Made by a program: the position numbers and the translations under genes. Shown in pieces: positions 11,579-23,379 of a DNA stretch of 64,000 bases. The DNA lies in assembly GCA_011037195.1 (NCBI GenBank), contig JAAEAF010000236.1, positions 1-64,000 of the forward strand, written 5' to 3'. The notes under the pieces were generated by a model, which worked only from the letters and a program-made list of their open reading frames with translations, searched no databases and was not told the origin of the DNA. This stretch comes from Triatoma infestans. Taxonomy: Eukaryota > Arthropoda > Insecta > Hemiptera > Reduviidae. Every line of letters begins with the position of its first letter. The stretch's first letter is position 1.

Positions 11579-12781
11579 ATGTATAAAATTAACGGACAAA
11601 ACATGAAAATCGACGCTGCTGTAGATTATTTGCTTGCTCAGCAACAATTAGCAAATCCTCCCACCCCCAGCAATCAACCAGCTAGTTCCTTAAGGAATTT
11701 GCAATTAATCAATAGCTTACCTACATTCGATGGCGAAAATTCAGCCAAAGTGTCCGATTTCCTAGACCAAATTAGCCATTGTGCTAGTCTTTCTGGCTGG
11801 GACGACGCTGCTAAATTAGAAATATTAGCACTTAGGCTCTCAGGTTCTGCAAAAATATTTTACGACACCCAGAAAGCGGAATTACAACGCCAGGGTACAA
11901 ATATAACGTATCCTCTAATTTCTGAGCGACTTCTAGCCCGATTTCGTAAGGAAAAAACACCCCTAGTCCTCTTACAACAGATGACTAATATTCAGTCCTT
12001 GCCCACTGACTCTCCTGAAACATTCGCGGATAGGATTAGACATATCCAATCCGCCATTCATTTAAAAGCTCAAGCTAACCCACTCGAGGCCTTACAAACA
12101 ATTTTAGATAAACTGGCCACTGATGCATTCTTGAAGTCACTTCCTCAACCGCTTCGTAATGAGGTACGTACGAAGCTTCCTCAAAAATTAGATGAAGCAC
12201 TTTCCTATGCCAATGCCTTAAAAGAAGTTCAGGCTTCTGAATCAAACCCCACAGTTTTCGCTGTTACTGCGAAAACTTCCAATTCTCGTACACCTCCATC
12301 TCCTTGTCGTTACTGTGGACAAATGCATTTCCACAGAGAATGCCCGCATCGTAATAAAAGTCAAAAGCCACAATTAAAACCAACTAGAGTTTTTAATGTA
12401 ATAAAGAACAGACCTTGTCGCCATTGTTCCGGTCCACATTTTGACGTGGACTGCACCAACAAATTCAGACCAAAACCTCGTACTAACTTTGGCAAGATGC
12501 CTAACAATTTCAATGTACCAAAAAATTTCAATCGCAGGGTATATAATAATAATCGTTATAACAATAATAATAATAATAATAATCAATATTATAGTAATAA
12601 TCATAGTCCTCGAATTAATTCAAACAATTCGCGATTTAACCCTTATTCAGATAGGCCCCAGTATAGTCATAATAATAATAATGGTAGCAATAACCTCCAA
12701 AATAGGCCCACTTGCCAATATTGTTCAAAATTTGGACATACGGCTCGTAATTGTTTCCAAATACAGCCCAAAACGAGTTAG
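11579..12781 (+). CDS. gag: Gag polyprotein of Ty3/gypsy-like retrotransposon
   Basis: One intact 400-codon frame. Residues of about 35-215 form a capsid-like retrotransposon Gag domain with the pattern LPTFDGENSAKVSDFLDQI, then LRLSGSAKIFYD, then FADRIRHIQSAIH. The C-terminal part is basic and Asn-rich with three zinc-knuckle-like units: CRYCGQMHFHREC and CRHCSGPHFDVDC (both atypical, with x5 between His and Cys) and CQYCSKFGHTARNC (classic CX2CX4HX4C). Gag would assemble the cytoplasmic particle and bind element RNA. An AAT-rich microsatellite (about 12543-12625) encodes the Asn run and makes spurious frames in other phases. The ATG at 11579 lies 220 bp beyond the LTR. No frameshifted pol follows; the overlapping frame ends at 12947 without a recognisable protease. 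An open gag with no stops suggests recent activity or selection for Gag. Confidence 0.88.
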   Translation: MYKINGQNMKIDAAVDYLLAQQQLANPPTPSNQPASSLRNLQLINSLPTFDGENSAKVSDFLDQISHCASLSGWDDAAKLEILALRLSGSAKIFYDTQKAELQRQGTNITYPLISERLLARFRKEKTPLVLLQQMTNIQSLPTDSPETFADRIRHIQSAIHLKAQANPLEALQTILDKLATDAFLKSLPQPLRNEVRTKLPQKLDEALSYANALKEVQASESNPTVFAVTAKTSNSRTPPSPCRYCGQMHFHRECPHRNKSQKPQLKPTRVFNVIKNRPCRHCSGPHFDVDCTNKFRPKPRTNFGKMPNNFNVPKNFNRRVYNNNRYNNNNNNNNQYYSNNHSPRINSNNSRFNPYSDRPQYSHNNNNGSNNLQNRPTCQYCSKFGHTARNCFQIQPKTS

Positions 12782-14098
12782 CCCTCAGTCGCTTTCTCGA
12801 ACACCTGACATTATGACCAAGGCTATCTCATACCTGCTTCCATCAGTCCTGACTAACCAGGTAATACCTAATTATGGCATCACGTCCCTTCATTTGCATG
12901 CGGACAATGTCAAAAATTTTCTGGCGAATACATACTTTCGCAATTAAAGGGCAATTTCCAATTAGTACTTGTAGAAACGTTCTTACAGGGCAATCATTAA
13001 TTTGCGCACGTATCTAACACTTAATAAATTCAACATTCAATTTTCAACTAGTACTCAAACGCACCAATTTAGTACTAATCGCTAAGTTCACTAAAATCCC
13101 TAGTAACTAGCCACAAAATTTCTGTGCCACCTCGCGCACACAATACATAACACTTGAAATAACATATTGACATAATCTCTGGAAATAATTCTCAATATAT
13201 CACACTTCTTAACTTTACATACTACACCACATGTAAATGTTATATGTAATAATTTTGTCTTAAGAACAAAAATGTCTAAAGTGTATTGATATATTTTTTA
13301 CTTTAGTTGTTGCAATAATCGATATATTATTTTTGTTTCAGCACTGAGAACGATTTATAAATTTATTCGTCCTTTAATATTTGTAATTATTGCACTGTAT
13401 ATTTTAAATAATAATTGTAATTTATTTTATTTTGCAGAAATCAAGATGACCACGTGAATTTTGTTTAATATTTTTATATATTAATATTTATTTTTTTTAT
13501 TGCATTAAACTAATTAACTTTCAGTTCGCCTTAAAAGGCTTAGCTTTAATAATTTTTATACTATTTGTTGAAATTATTGCATACATATCCATTATATTTT
13601 TATGCTGTAACAACTTAAAAATTTTAAATCTCTCTTTTGCAGCAGATCAAGCCTCTTCGTCGTCTGCACGATTGCATGAGTATGAATGTTATTGCATGCG
13701 CATGAATTTGATTGCATGAAAACTGCATGATTAACTTTAAGAAATTGATAACAATAATGTATTTATGTATAACTCTGTATGATTATTTTCAGAAACACAA
13801 GATTTCTTCAAAAGGAAAAGATCTTCATCTTCTCATACCCTTTGCGATCATCCTCACATCCTTGCGCTTCCTTGCACGCTTATTAAATATATATATTTTT
13901 TTTATTTATGTATTTTGTTTATTTATTTATTTATTAATTATTTTTGAAATACTTAAGAGTTTTTTTTTGTCCATATAGAGTTCATTCAAGAAACTACAAA
14001 CACACCTACAATACCGACTTGTCTACACTGATCACCCTTGCCAGTCACATCTTCATCAGCAACACTCTCACTCGCCAAGCAGTGTTCGCCTGTCAGTG
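12782..14098 (+). other. Internal noncoding region of the LTR element
   Basis: AT-rich, with no pol motif. Repeated GCATGA/TTGCATG words lie at 13670-13730. The right LTR's U3 should lie in the last part, but it does not resemble the left one. Confidence 0.55.
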
Positions 14099-14377
14099 AG
14101 GAGGAATTGAAACAAAGAGAAGAGGTATTTTAAGACAGACTCGTTCTAGCTACCAAAGTGAAAACATCAGAGCCAGTATCAAGTTTAAAGAGTTTATTCC
14201 AATTAAATTATAAGCATATTGTTGTTAACTTAATTTCTCTTAGAGAATATATTGTTTTAAACTACCAGTGTGTTCTTAATTATTCTTGCATTCTATCTCA
14301 AGCAAACATACAAGCCCTTTTCGCTAAAACGCTACGCCACAAGCTACCTATACAACACATCACACCAATACATTACA
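14099..14377 (+). repeat. Right LTR (R-U5-like part)
   Basis: Matches 11075-11358 through GAGGAATTGAAACAAAGAG to TTTTCGCTAAAACGCT almost without change, then differs by small indels near the end. Sequence left of 14099 is unlike the left LTR. Confidence 0.85.
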
Positions 14378-14560
14378 CAACGATTTTCTTTAAACTTGGT
14401 ATATCAAATATACATTTCAACTTTTATTTGAAAAATTTCCCCTAGAATGTACATTTTAGGGCACTTTTGCGGGAGGATTGTGGTTAGTTTTTCTGTAAAG
14501 TGCTATTTCATTTTATTACACAGTTCTATCATCTAGAGAATATTAATTAGATGTTATAAC
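14378..14560 (+). repeat. Family R, right part after the LTR insertion
   Basis: Resumes as CAACGATTTTCTTTAAACTT, which continues the R block cut at 10916. Confidence 0.8.
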
Positions 14561-14919
14561 AATTTTTTTTTTTTTTGTTCATCGATATTTACACCTGTTA
14601 TAGGCTAAATAATAGTAAATTAATCGTTTAATCGTGAACAATTAATAGAAACCGGAGCGGAGAAGTCAGAAAGTAGTAAAACTCCAATTTTATAAATAGG
14701 TAGATCACGAGGCCACTGACGTTTAGTCTTCGAGTAGAATTTATAGTGTTAGTGAGGGATGTAAGTTCTCGGACAAAAGGATTGACATGAGAGGATAGAT
14801 TGTTATGAAATTTGTATATTACGGAATATGATTTCTTAACGGACGTATGGTCTATTTAAATCTGTATGGATTGTATGATTGGAGGCAACAACAATATTAA
14901 AACTGAAAAATACTTTTCA

Positions 14920-15340
14920 GTTTTTTGCTATTTTTTTTAAAGCGGCTCCAACGATTTTCTTTAAACTAAGAATGTTAACTACACATATAAAGACCTACAA
15001 CTTTTATTTGAAACATTTCTGTGGGGAAAGTTATTTAAGGGATCTTTTTTGAGGGAGGGATAGTGTTATTTCTTTCTCTAAAGTGTTATCTTAGTTGATT
15101 ATACAATTCTACCATCTATACAAAATTAATTAGAAATAAATACATTACCAAAATTCCAACTTTTAAGAAAATTAGTAAAGCGGAAGTGCATTTTTTACTG
15201 AATAGTTTATTCAGTTTTAGCGATTTTCTCCATAAAATCTTCAACGAAATTCGCTAAATTTTGTTATACTAACTATAAAATTTGTCAATTACAATTTTAT
15301 AAATTGTAGTAAGAGTTTCACACCAGATTTTTTTTTGTTT
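14920..15340 (+). repeat. Family R copy ending in its 3' motif
   Basis: Contains 'GGCTCCAACGATTTTCTTTA', 'ACTTTTATTTGAAACATTTC' and 'AAAGTGTTATCTTAGTTGAT', and ends with a shortened GTAAGAGTTTCACACCAGAT at about 15308-15328. Confidence 0.8.
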
Positions 15341-15419
15341 TTTTAATAATATTTAAACATGATGCAATAACAGAATGAAAATGGATATCGAACTCAAGCA
15401 GATCAATTTAAGTTATTAA

Positions 15420-16355
15420 AAGCAACTTTTCGGAATTGATTTCTGACTTTTTCGGAATTATTTTTATTTTCTCTTAATCCTATGAGTATGAAAAAAGTTT
15501 TTTAGCGAATATTCAGTATGTATGTCCGTGCGCGCGCGCGTGTATGTGTATGTCCGTGTGTGTCCATGTGTGTGTGTGTCCATGTGTGTGTATCAAGCTC
15601 AAACTTTATATTCCGTTGGAGGTACAACCACCCCTCTCATCTGACACAAAGGTTTCTGTTCAAAATCTATCAACCGGAAGTGTCACTTTACTGATTTTTA
15701 TTCTCAGTTTTCGGCGATTTTCTCAATAACGTCGACTTCGACGATTTCCTTGTAAAGTTCGTATATCTATACAAATGAATTCCTATCACTTTTATTTGAA
15801 TTATTTTCCTGGGGAAATTGATTTTTTGAAAAGTTCTGGGGGGGTTTACTTTATAAAACTTCTTTATAAAGTACCACTTCAATACGATTTCTGGTTCTAT
15901 CATTTATATAATAATATTAATATAGATTAGAAGCATTGATAGAATTCCAAATTTGAAGAAAATAGATAATTACTTCCGAGTGCGTCTTTACAGAATTTAG
16001 GTCTCGAAAACGACTATAACGATTCCCTTTAAACTTGGTATACTAACTGCACAGATATAAACAAAACAGTGTTATTTGTAACATATTTCCATAAGAATTG
16101 GTTTAAAATAGTTGTATGGAATTTGAGGCATTAAATTTCAATTGTTATATGCAGTTTGGTTCAGTGCTTTGGGTGCGCTCTACTGGGCCAAAATATAATC
16201 ACCTGTTTTCTGCCAAGACTTTTAGGTAGGTAATTTTAACGTCTAGTATTTATGATAGGTAAAGTTTGAGTTTAAAGAAAATTTGTCATTTTATACATAC
16301 TTGTACTAACAGGAGTAAGAGAAAGTCGTGTGAGTGTTTCACAGCAGATATTTAA
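15420..16355 (+). repeat. Family R, near-complete copy
   Basis: Includes the 'TTTTTAGCGAAT' block, a CG/TG microsatellite (15530-15593), 'TATTCCGTTGGAGG', 'CAACCGGAAGTGTCACTTTA', two rounds of the internal block, and the end motif GAGAAAGTCGTGTGAGTG at about 16319-16336. Confidence 0.82.
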
Positions 16356-16639
16356 CGTAGAATACGTATTTTGGGAGGCCACTTATTTGGTAAAAAAGCG
16401 AACGTTTTCTATAGAATATTATCAAACCGAACGAACGTTTTTTTGATAAGAAAGTATGAACATTGCATTGATGGGTAGTAGAGCGGTTACTTGTGGAAAG
16501 AGGGGTGGAAAAATATATTCTACGCATGATGCAACTGTCGCATGATGGATAACGTTTGATTTTTTTTTTTTTGTAAACTTTAGATGAATGCTAGACACCA
16601 CATGATTAAAACCCATCATTTTTTTTAGTAACATTTCTC

Positions 16640-17165
16640 TGGATTGATTTTTACGGTGTTCTGGGAAAATTATGAATTAGAAATTTAACTTTATTCTGCA
16701 GTTACAAGTTTTTGTTGGTGACGAATAAATGCGCTGTAGTCAAGTAGACTCACACCAAGTGTACTCTTCACCACCTATATTTAAATCTACTAATACACCC
16801 AACTAAGCGTTTAGTAAAAGTTCTAAGTTTGAAGCACAATTTTAATCATTGCAGAGAGAAAAAAAATCATTTCCTTCCGCTGATTTTTATTTCATTTTTT
16901 TAATTTTTAGTGATTAAAATTGTCTCCAAGATGAAGACTCCAAAGATTTTTCCTTAAACTTGGTATACTTATTACAAATATTATGTTCTTGCGAAAAATT
17001 GTTTCAGAAAAGTTTATTTTGGCATAGTGGGAGCGTTGTGACAGTTAGCTTTTCTTTATAATCCCATTTCAGTAGAATGAAAAGTTCCTCCAACTGTTCG
17101 GATTTAGGGGAATGAAACATTTAGTAAAACTTACAACTTCTAAGGAAAGTTATTAATCAGAACTT
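16640..17165 (+). repeat. Diverged family R fragment
   Basis: Recognised by 'CAAAGATTTTTCCTTAAACT', 'GTTTCAGAAAAGTTTATTTT' and a 'CTTTATAATCCCATTTCAGT' block. Older than its neighbours. Confidence 0.55.
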
Positions 17166-17204
17166 TGAGACACATACACACACACATATATATATATATA
17201 TATA
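17166..17204. repeat. CA/TA microsatellite
   Basis: (CA)n followed by (TA)n directly left of the DUF4817-type transposon. Confidence 0.85.
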
Positions 17205-18615
17205 TGTTTACGATTGTAAAAAACTTTGGCAACTTGTTAGAGAAGATATTTTAAGTAAAGTATTATAGGTCCTATTTCGATCAATTACAGAAGTAAAACA
17301 ATTCAAAGTTGGACAAACATACATTTCATTTTACCAATGAAAAACAAAACAAAATCGTCAGCAAGTGTTATTTAAAAACAATTGTTCTTTAAAAACAAAA
17401 TACACCCAGTAATTTAGAATTAGTGGAGAATCTAGAGGAAAATGAAGTGCTTCACTGCAGCTGAATATGCTGATATTGTGTTTATTTATGGTTCCTGCGA
17501 TGATAAGGCTCTTCATGTATTAAGAGAATACCAACGGAGATTTCCCGTCGACCTTCCCTTAGGGTATTCGGTGTACATTCCAGAGGCTTCAAGAGGCAGG
17601 AACAACTACTGTATTTAATAAATCACTGGGGAGGTAATGTTCGCAAAGAAGAAACTGTAATCAACGCAATTTTGGACAATCCCACAATGCACCTTTCACC
17701 GAACTTTGTATGGCGGTACATTCTACCGAGAAGAACTGCATCCCGTTCATGTCCATCGGGTTCAGGCTTTACAGCCAGAAAATTATGGCCTCATGTGGAG
17801 TTTTGCACCTGGATGCTAAAAATATGATTGCCACTAGTGTTCTAGAGGAGTGACGAGGCTCAGTTTAAGAGAGATGATAACAGTAACTACCATAACTATC
17901 ATCTATGGTCCCTACAAAATGCACATGCATTAGTGTTAATGCCTGGGCAGGGCATTTGCAATACTCAGTTTACTTGGTACAGAAGTCTACCTTCTGAAGA
18001 ATATCAGGCTTTTCTAATTTAAAGGCTTCATGATATGTTAGAAGACACATTCCAGAAGCGGTAACAAAAATGTGATACCAACACGATGACGCCCCAGCAC
18101 ATTATGATAGGCAAGTAACTGAGTGGTTAAATAGGCATTAAGCTGACAGCTGTATAGATCGTTGAGGCCCTATATCGCTTGGCCTCCAAGACCACCCGAT
18201 CTAAATCCTCTTGATTTTTATCTTTGGAGCCACCTAAAGCAGTTCGTATACATCATTCAAATAAACATACGAGAACAGTAAGTTAATGTAAAGAATAATT
18301 GATGCTGCTAATTAAATTCGCAACAATAATGTGATGGTACGTGTTTATGACTCTATGATTCGTAGGTGTCAAACTTGCAACGATCTCAACAAGTATATTT
18401 AGAACAAATTTTATAAGACCAATTTTGCTGTTATAAAAAATAACAATTGCTAACGCTTTTGCTTTGTTTTTCATTGGTAAATTGATGAAAATAAAACTTT
18501 GAATTGTTATAGTTCTGTAATTGATCGAAATAGAGCCTATGTTCATATAACATTTTTTACTAAAAATGACTTCCCCCAAGTTCTCAAAGTCTTTTACATT
18601 CATTACAGATCACCC
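17205..18615 (+). mobile_element. DUF4817/DDE-type DNA transposon with long TIRs
   Basis: Sequences at about 17205-17385 and 18430-18615 are inverted repeats of roughly 180 bp sharing CTATTTCGATCAATTACAGA, AACAATTCAAAGTT and TTTACCAATGAAAAACAAA. The right end reads AGGGTGATCTG inward. Between them lies one broken transposase. The left end abuts a microsatellite, so the exact boundary and target site are blurred. The whole sits among family R copies. Confidence 0.82.
17441..18250 (+). pseudogene. Degenerate DUF4817-type transposase
   Basis: The start MKCFTAAEYADIVFIYGSC is the helix-turn-helix 'EYADxxFIYG' opening typical of DUF4817 proteins in arthropod transposons, followed by LREYQRRFPVD. 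Later pieces in changing frames match the DDE domain: 'HQHDDAPAHYDRQVTEWLNR'-like text at about 18080-18140 and a 'WPPRPPDLNPLDFYLWSHLK'-like end at 18180-18240. Multiple frameshifts and in-frame stops (for example near 17850, 18020 and 18140) make it inactive. The expected length is about 350-400 residues. Mariner-superfamily DDE chemistry is known for the group; here it is only inferred. Confidence 0.8.
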
Positions 18616-18654
18616 TATATAATATGTAAGTGAGCATTTCTAAGGAGATATTTA

Positions 18655-20080
18655 CTTTCTCTAACTCATCATAGTAAGAGGAAGTATTGCGATCGTGTCA
18701 AATTTTGGAAATTGTTTTTTCAACGGAAAAACATATTTTGAGGTCCCGTCCGTACGAAAAAAAGGTTTTTAGCGAATGATGTAAAAAAACGAAAAATCAC
18801 AGGATCCTTAAACCTGATATACCCTCTAAATATCACCTCCGCATGTGATGACAATCAAGTCTTGATCCGAATCCATCAACCGGAAGTGCGACTTTACCGA
18901 ATTTTTCGTTTTTGTTTTTCTCGACTTTTCCGGAAATAGCTGCATGTGTGTGAACAAACTATCTTAAAAACGGAAAATTACGGGATGTTCCATCTGGAGA
19001 GCCCATTCAGCAATTATCGTAAAGTTTCGGTCAAAAATCCGTTAACCAGAAGTGCGACTTTACTGAAAAACTTTTTTTTTCTCAGGTTTTTCGCGATTTC
19101 CTTGAGACAACTCCAATAATTACTTTCTCTTACTCCTAGTAAGAGGAAGTATTGTAATCGTGTCAAATTTTCGATATCGCGTATTTACCGGAAATATCCG
19201 TTTTGAGTTCCCCTGAGTCTAAAAAAGTGGTTTTTAGCAAATGGTGTGTGTGTGTAAATTAGAGCTCGAAAACGAAGAATCGCAGAAAGTTCAAACTCGA
19301 TATTCCGTTTAGGTATCACCATGTTATCTGACAGTAAGTTATGTGTCAAAATTCCTCAACCGGAAGTACAACTTTGTTGAATAGTTTTTTTCACTTTTTC
19401 GCGATTTTCTCAAAAATGGCTTTCCAACATGTAATACCAACTCGACATACAAAGATCTAGAACTTTTATTTGTAACATCTCTGGGAAAATTCATTTAAGG
19501 GCACTTTTGGAGGAGGGGTGGGGTTAGATTTTCTCTAAAGTGCTATTTCAGTTTACTATCTATTCTGTCATCGAAATAATATTAATTAGAATTAAATGTA
19601 TTGTTGAAATTCCAAGTTTGAAAAAAAATCGGATGACCGGAAGTGCGTTTTTAATGAATTGTATTTTTCAGTTTTCTGGTATTTTCTTGAAAATAGCTGC
19701 AACGATTTTCTTTAAACTATAAATGTTTACTACACATATAAAGCGCTACAACTTTTATTTGAAACACTTTCGCTTGTAAAATCATTTAATATGGGGTTTT
19801 GGGGGAGTGGTGGGTTATGTTTTTCTCCAAAGTGCTATCATAGTTGATTGTACAATTATACCATCCAAATAAAATTAAATAGAATTAAATAGATGGCCAA
19901 AATTCTGAGTTTCAAGAAAATAGTAAACCGAAAGTGCACTTTTTACTGAACAGTTTTTTCAGTTTTCGACGAACTCCGACGAATTTCATTAAATTTGGTA
20001 TACTAATTATAAAATATGTCAATTACAATTTTGAAAACTGGAGTAAGAGAAAGTTGTGTGAGTGTTTCACAACAGATTTT
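18655..20080 (+). repeat. Family R: one partial and one complete unit in tandem
   Basis: Two unit starts are visible, at about 18669 (AGTAAGAGGAAGTATTGCGA) and 19139 (TAGTAAGAGGAAGTATTGTA). The second unit runs about 940 bp to GTAAGAGAAAGTTGTGTGAG near 20043-20062. Inside it, the block starting with 'ACCGGAAGTGC' recurs at about 19358, 19633 and 19922, a period of 275-290 bp. This is the best copy for defining the family. Confidence 0.88.
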
Positions 20081-20415
20081 TTTTTTTAAAAAACTTTGTA
20101 ACGGTATACATAAATATCTAAAACTTTGATCTTTGATTTGCAACATATTTTCCCAGAAAAATGGATTTTTTGGGGTGTTTTGGCGGGAACAGAACATTAA
20201 GCTTTCTTCTAAAGTATTGTATAATAAAATATATGGTTATGTAATATTAATTTATATTAGAGGCATTAGTAGAATTCCAAATTTGAAGATAATTGATTAA
20301 CGAAAGTTCGATTTTGCTGAATAAGTTAGTGAGTTTTTTGTTTTAATTTCCCTCCAAAATCACCACCACTTTCTTGGTAAGAGAAAGTCGTGTGATTGTT
20401 TCACACCAGATATTT
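20081..20415 (+). repeat. Family R, right-end fragment
   Basis: About one internal block followed by the end motif GTAAGAGAAAGTCGTGTGAT near 20379. Confidence 0.78.
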
Positions 20416-22689
20416 TTGTGGTATAGAAAACGAATCATTAAATTCATAAAGCTAAAATGGTAAGGTGTTAAATATATCCTTGAAAACTGGTTCAATCTTT
20501 CCAATGGTGTATATTATTGACTTGTAATTTATTAAATGAAACCTTACAAAAAAACTTTATTAGGCTTTAATTTTAGCTATTTCTATACTTAATAAGATTT
20601 CTACATCAAATCTTTATCGCTATTTTTTGATATTTCAGTCTTTTTTATTTTCTATTCATGATTTTCTAAAAATTTTCAAATTTTCTAAAAAATATGCCTT
20701 TACTAACAAAGTAATTGTAGGAACGATGCAAAAATGAAATTAGAAAGTTTCTTAATATACGTCTTAATCGAAAAGAAAAATTGTTTTAAAACAGTATTAC
20801 AGGTTTCATGTAATTACCAGACCAGTTTTTAGTTTTCTAAATTTTATTTTGATTCTTAAAGTTTAAAAAAAACAATTGAAAAGTTTAAGAAGAAAGTTCT
20901 GAAACACAGATAGAATGAGAAAATGAGAATGAAACCAATGGTAAAGGTGCAATTTGCTAGATAAATGGGTAAGAGATTGAATACACAATGTTAGCGCAGA
21001 AATTAATAAGTAATGCCTGTGTGATGTATTTTATGAATGAAATTTTGAACGACTGGGGGGGTTGGGAAGTCTTGCCAAAAGACCCCTCACTGCTTTGAGG
21101 GCGCGATAGAGATATATGGTGATATAGAGCGCTCCAAGCGTTCCACAATACAACTATATACATGTGTATTGATTCCTTCTGCTCTGTTCGCGCTGTATGG
21201 ATGGTATCTCAGCTCAAAATGTGTTGTGGCTCGGGTGACTAGCGCGGTTTCTTGGCCCGCTTTCGTTTTTTTTTTAATTAAAATAAAGTATGTACACTTT
21301 GTATTTGATACTTTTAGTTTTTTCACCTTCATTACTGGCCCAGCCAGGTAAGTTATTCTTTTTGTGTACATTTTTTTAAAATTCTTTAAATAAAATTGAA
21401 TAAAAAAAAAAGAGTGACAAATGTGTCAATACTTTTGTGTGTGCGTGAATGGATAGATAAAATTAGTTGACCCGCCTCAATTGGAAAACATTCCCAAAGT
21501 TATTGATATATTGTGGTCATTTTATTTTTTTAATAAACCTATAATATCATTCATATTCATCAAATACTTATTGTTATAATAATTCAAATAAAAATCATCA
21601 AATATATTGAAATACAATAAAGTCTAGTTCAAATAATGTAGTATGAATGAAACATATGTCTCATATTCAAAATAAATCCTGTTGCATATTTCAATACTTT
21701 CTAGACTTTCATATTATTGTCTTATTATTTTATGAAATAGTCTTTTGGATTTTTTCACTTTTGTTAATATATTTGATTATATAAGTGTATATAAATGACC
21801 ATAATACAGTTTCTACGACTTATCAAACGCAGTCAACTAACTACACCGCTGTTTCCTTTTACTGATAACAGTTTTTGCTACGATAGAAGTATAAAAAAAA
21901 AATAAAATAAAAGGGGTCTCAAATAGTAAAGAAACTATTTTATTTTGTTCTATTAGTTTTTTAATTTAATATTTACATGATCATCAATAATGCATATAAT
22001 ATTTTTCTAAAATATTAATTACTTCTATTTATGTTTAAAAACATAGCTAAATATTAGTTAATTGGTTGAATTATATAAAACAGGTCACAAAATTTTGAAC
22101 TTTCAAGGCGTTGTATTTATTTTTTTTTTGTTTTGTTCTAATTGTAATCATATTAAGTAAATTATTTGTTTAAAAAACTTCTACAATAACATTTTAAATT
22201 AAAATTCTTGTTTCAAAATTTAAATTGGTTACATATTAAATACGAAAAATTAACATTACTAATTTATGCATTGACGTGCTTGATGATATAGGTTGGTTGC
22301 TTGTTGCTTCATTTATATGATTTGACTTTCCAAGTCTACTTAATATTTTATCTTATATTAACTTCCTTCCATCATATTTAATATATGTTAAAGATATTAT
22401 TCTTTAATATATTTAATTTGAATAATGTTAAAAAAATATATATATATATTACAAGGTGCACTTTCTGTTTTTTTTATACTTGTTTATCTCCTCTTATTAT
22501 TAAAGTGAGTTTTGATAATATAAAATTCGTTCATTAACCTTGTATAAATGGATATTTTCTAAGTAAAACATACTTAAGAATGATAGACAGAGTTTCGGAC
22601 AAATATATTATCTTTTTACCAAGGCATAAAAGACAAATATAATAATATTTCAAACATGTCACTGAACAATTCGCTCACGAACTTCACTA
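20416..22689. other. AT-rich intergenic stretch
   Basis: No gene recognised. A less AT-rich island at 21050-21360 ends in a strong donor-like CCAGCCAG|GTAAGT at about 21352; it could be a noncoding first exon. A weak inverted similarity (ATTGTGGTCATTTTA at about 21511 and TAAATGACCATAATAC at about 21792) hints at a MITE but is not convincing. Confidence 0.35.
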
Positions 22690-23379
22690 TTCTCTTTCAC
22701 CCTGAATATGAAAAAGAATATTTGTGTCTCTCGTAAGTATCTTGCGTTAGCTAAAAAAACGAACAATCGCACAAAGGTCAAACTTGATATTCAAACTAAT
22801 ATTACCGCCTTATATGTTACGAAGATTTCTGTTAAAAAAAAAAACCTTAATCAGAAGTACTAAATGGTTTTTTATTCAATTTTGTTGCGATTTGCTTGAA
22901 AATGGGCTCTCAACAATTTTCGTTAAACTTCCCAAACTATCCCAAATTGGGCATAGGCATAAATGATCACATTTATTTGATACATTTTAAGAAAATTTAT
23001 TTTTGGAATGTTTACGAAGAGCTGCAATATTTAAGTTTTCCTCTTGAATACATTTTATTCAATACGTATATACTTGAAAAAAAAAATCGTTAGTATTTAT
23101 TCATATATAAAGAAAATAGTTTAACCGGAAAGTAATTTTTTTGGAAAACGGGTTCACATGAATTTTCAGTTATAATCTTTAACATTTTCATTTGTATAAC
23201 TTTTTCTGGTAAACTTGATTTTAGTAAGTAGAACTTACCGGGGAATCTATGACGAATTTAATGTTATTGAGGTTTTATCTAGGCGTATTTTCTAGGTTAC
23301 AATGTAAGATAAGATAGTAATCTACTAGATTACCTGCTTTTACCTGAGAATCAACGTATAGCGCCCCACCACAATTATA
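22690..23379 (+). repeat. Family R, left part, interrupted by mariner
   Basis: Contains 'ACAAAGGTCAAACTTGATAT' and 'AATCAGAAGTACTAAATGG' blocks, diverged from the younger copies. Confidence 0.6.

Larger units (their letters stand above)
10917..14377 (+). mobile_element. Non-autonomous Gag-only LTR retrotransposon (Ty3/gypsy-like)
   Basis: The element starts TGTGATGG and ends CATTACA, flanked by the 4-bp duplication CAAC (10913-10916 and 14378-14381). The repeat it interrupts rejoins cleanly. Related LTR sequence is at both ends (11075-11358 and 14099-14377), a primer-binding-like TGGTGCCAGCTG follows the left LTR, and one long frame encodes Gag. Between the gag stop and the right LTR lie about 1.3 kb of AT-rich DNA with no protease, reverse transcriptase or integrase motif. 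The element would therefore depend on enzymes from a relative. Loss of pol by deletion is the alternative explanation. Confidence 0.88.

Noticed and set aside
12441..12947. 168-codon frame overlapping gag
   Set aside because: It is the AAT-rich microsatellite read in another phase plus sequence past the gag stop. No protease motif (DTG/DSG) is present, so I do not call it pol.
15529..15593. CRISPR-like or regulatory CG-rich repeat
   Set aside because: Plain CG/TG microsatellite within a family R copy.
18283..18603. 106-codon minus-strand frame
   Set aside because: Lies within the right terminal inverted repeat of the DUF4817-type transposon and has no protein family signature.
20957..21371. 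Two minus-strand frames around a GC-richer island
   Set aside because: Composition is poor and they overlap in different frames. Only the donor-like GTAAGT nearby was kept as a note.
21511..21830. MITE with inverted ends
   Set aside because: Only about 15 bp of imperfect inverted match, with no target duplication and weak interior symmetry.
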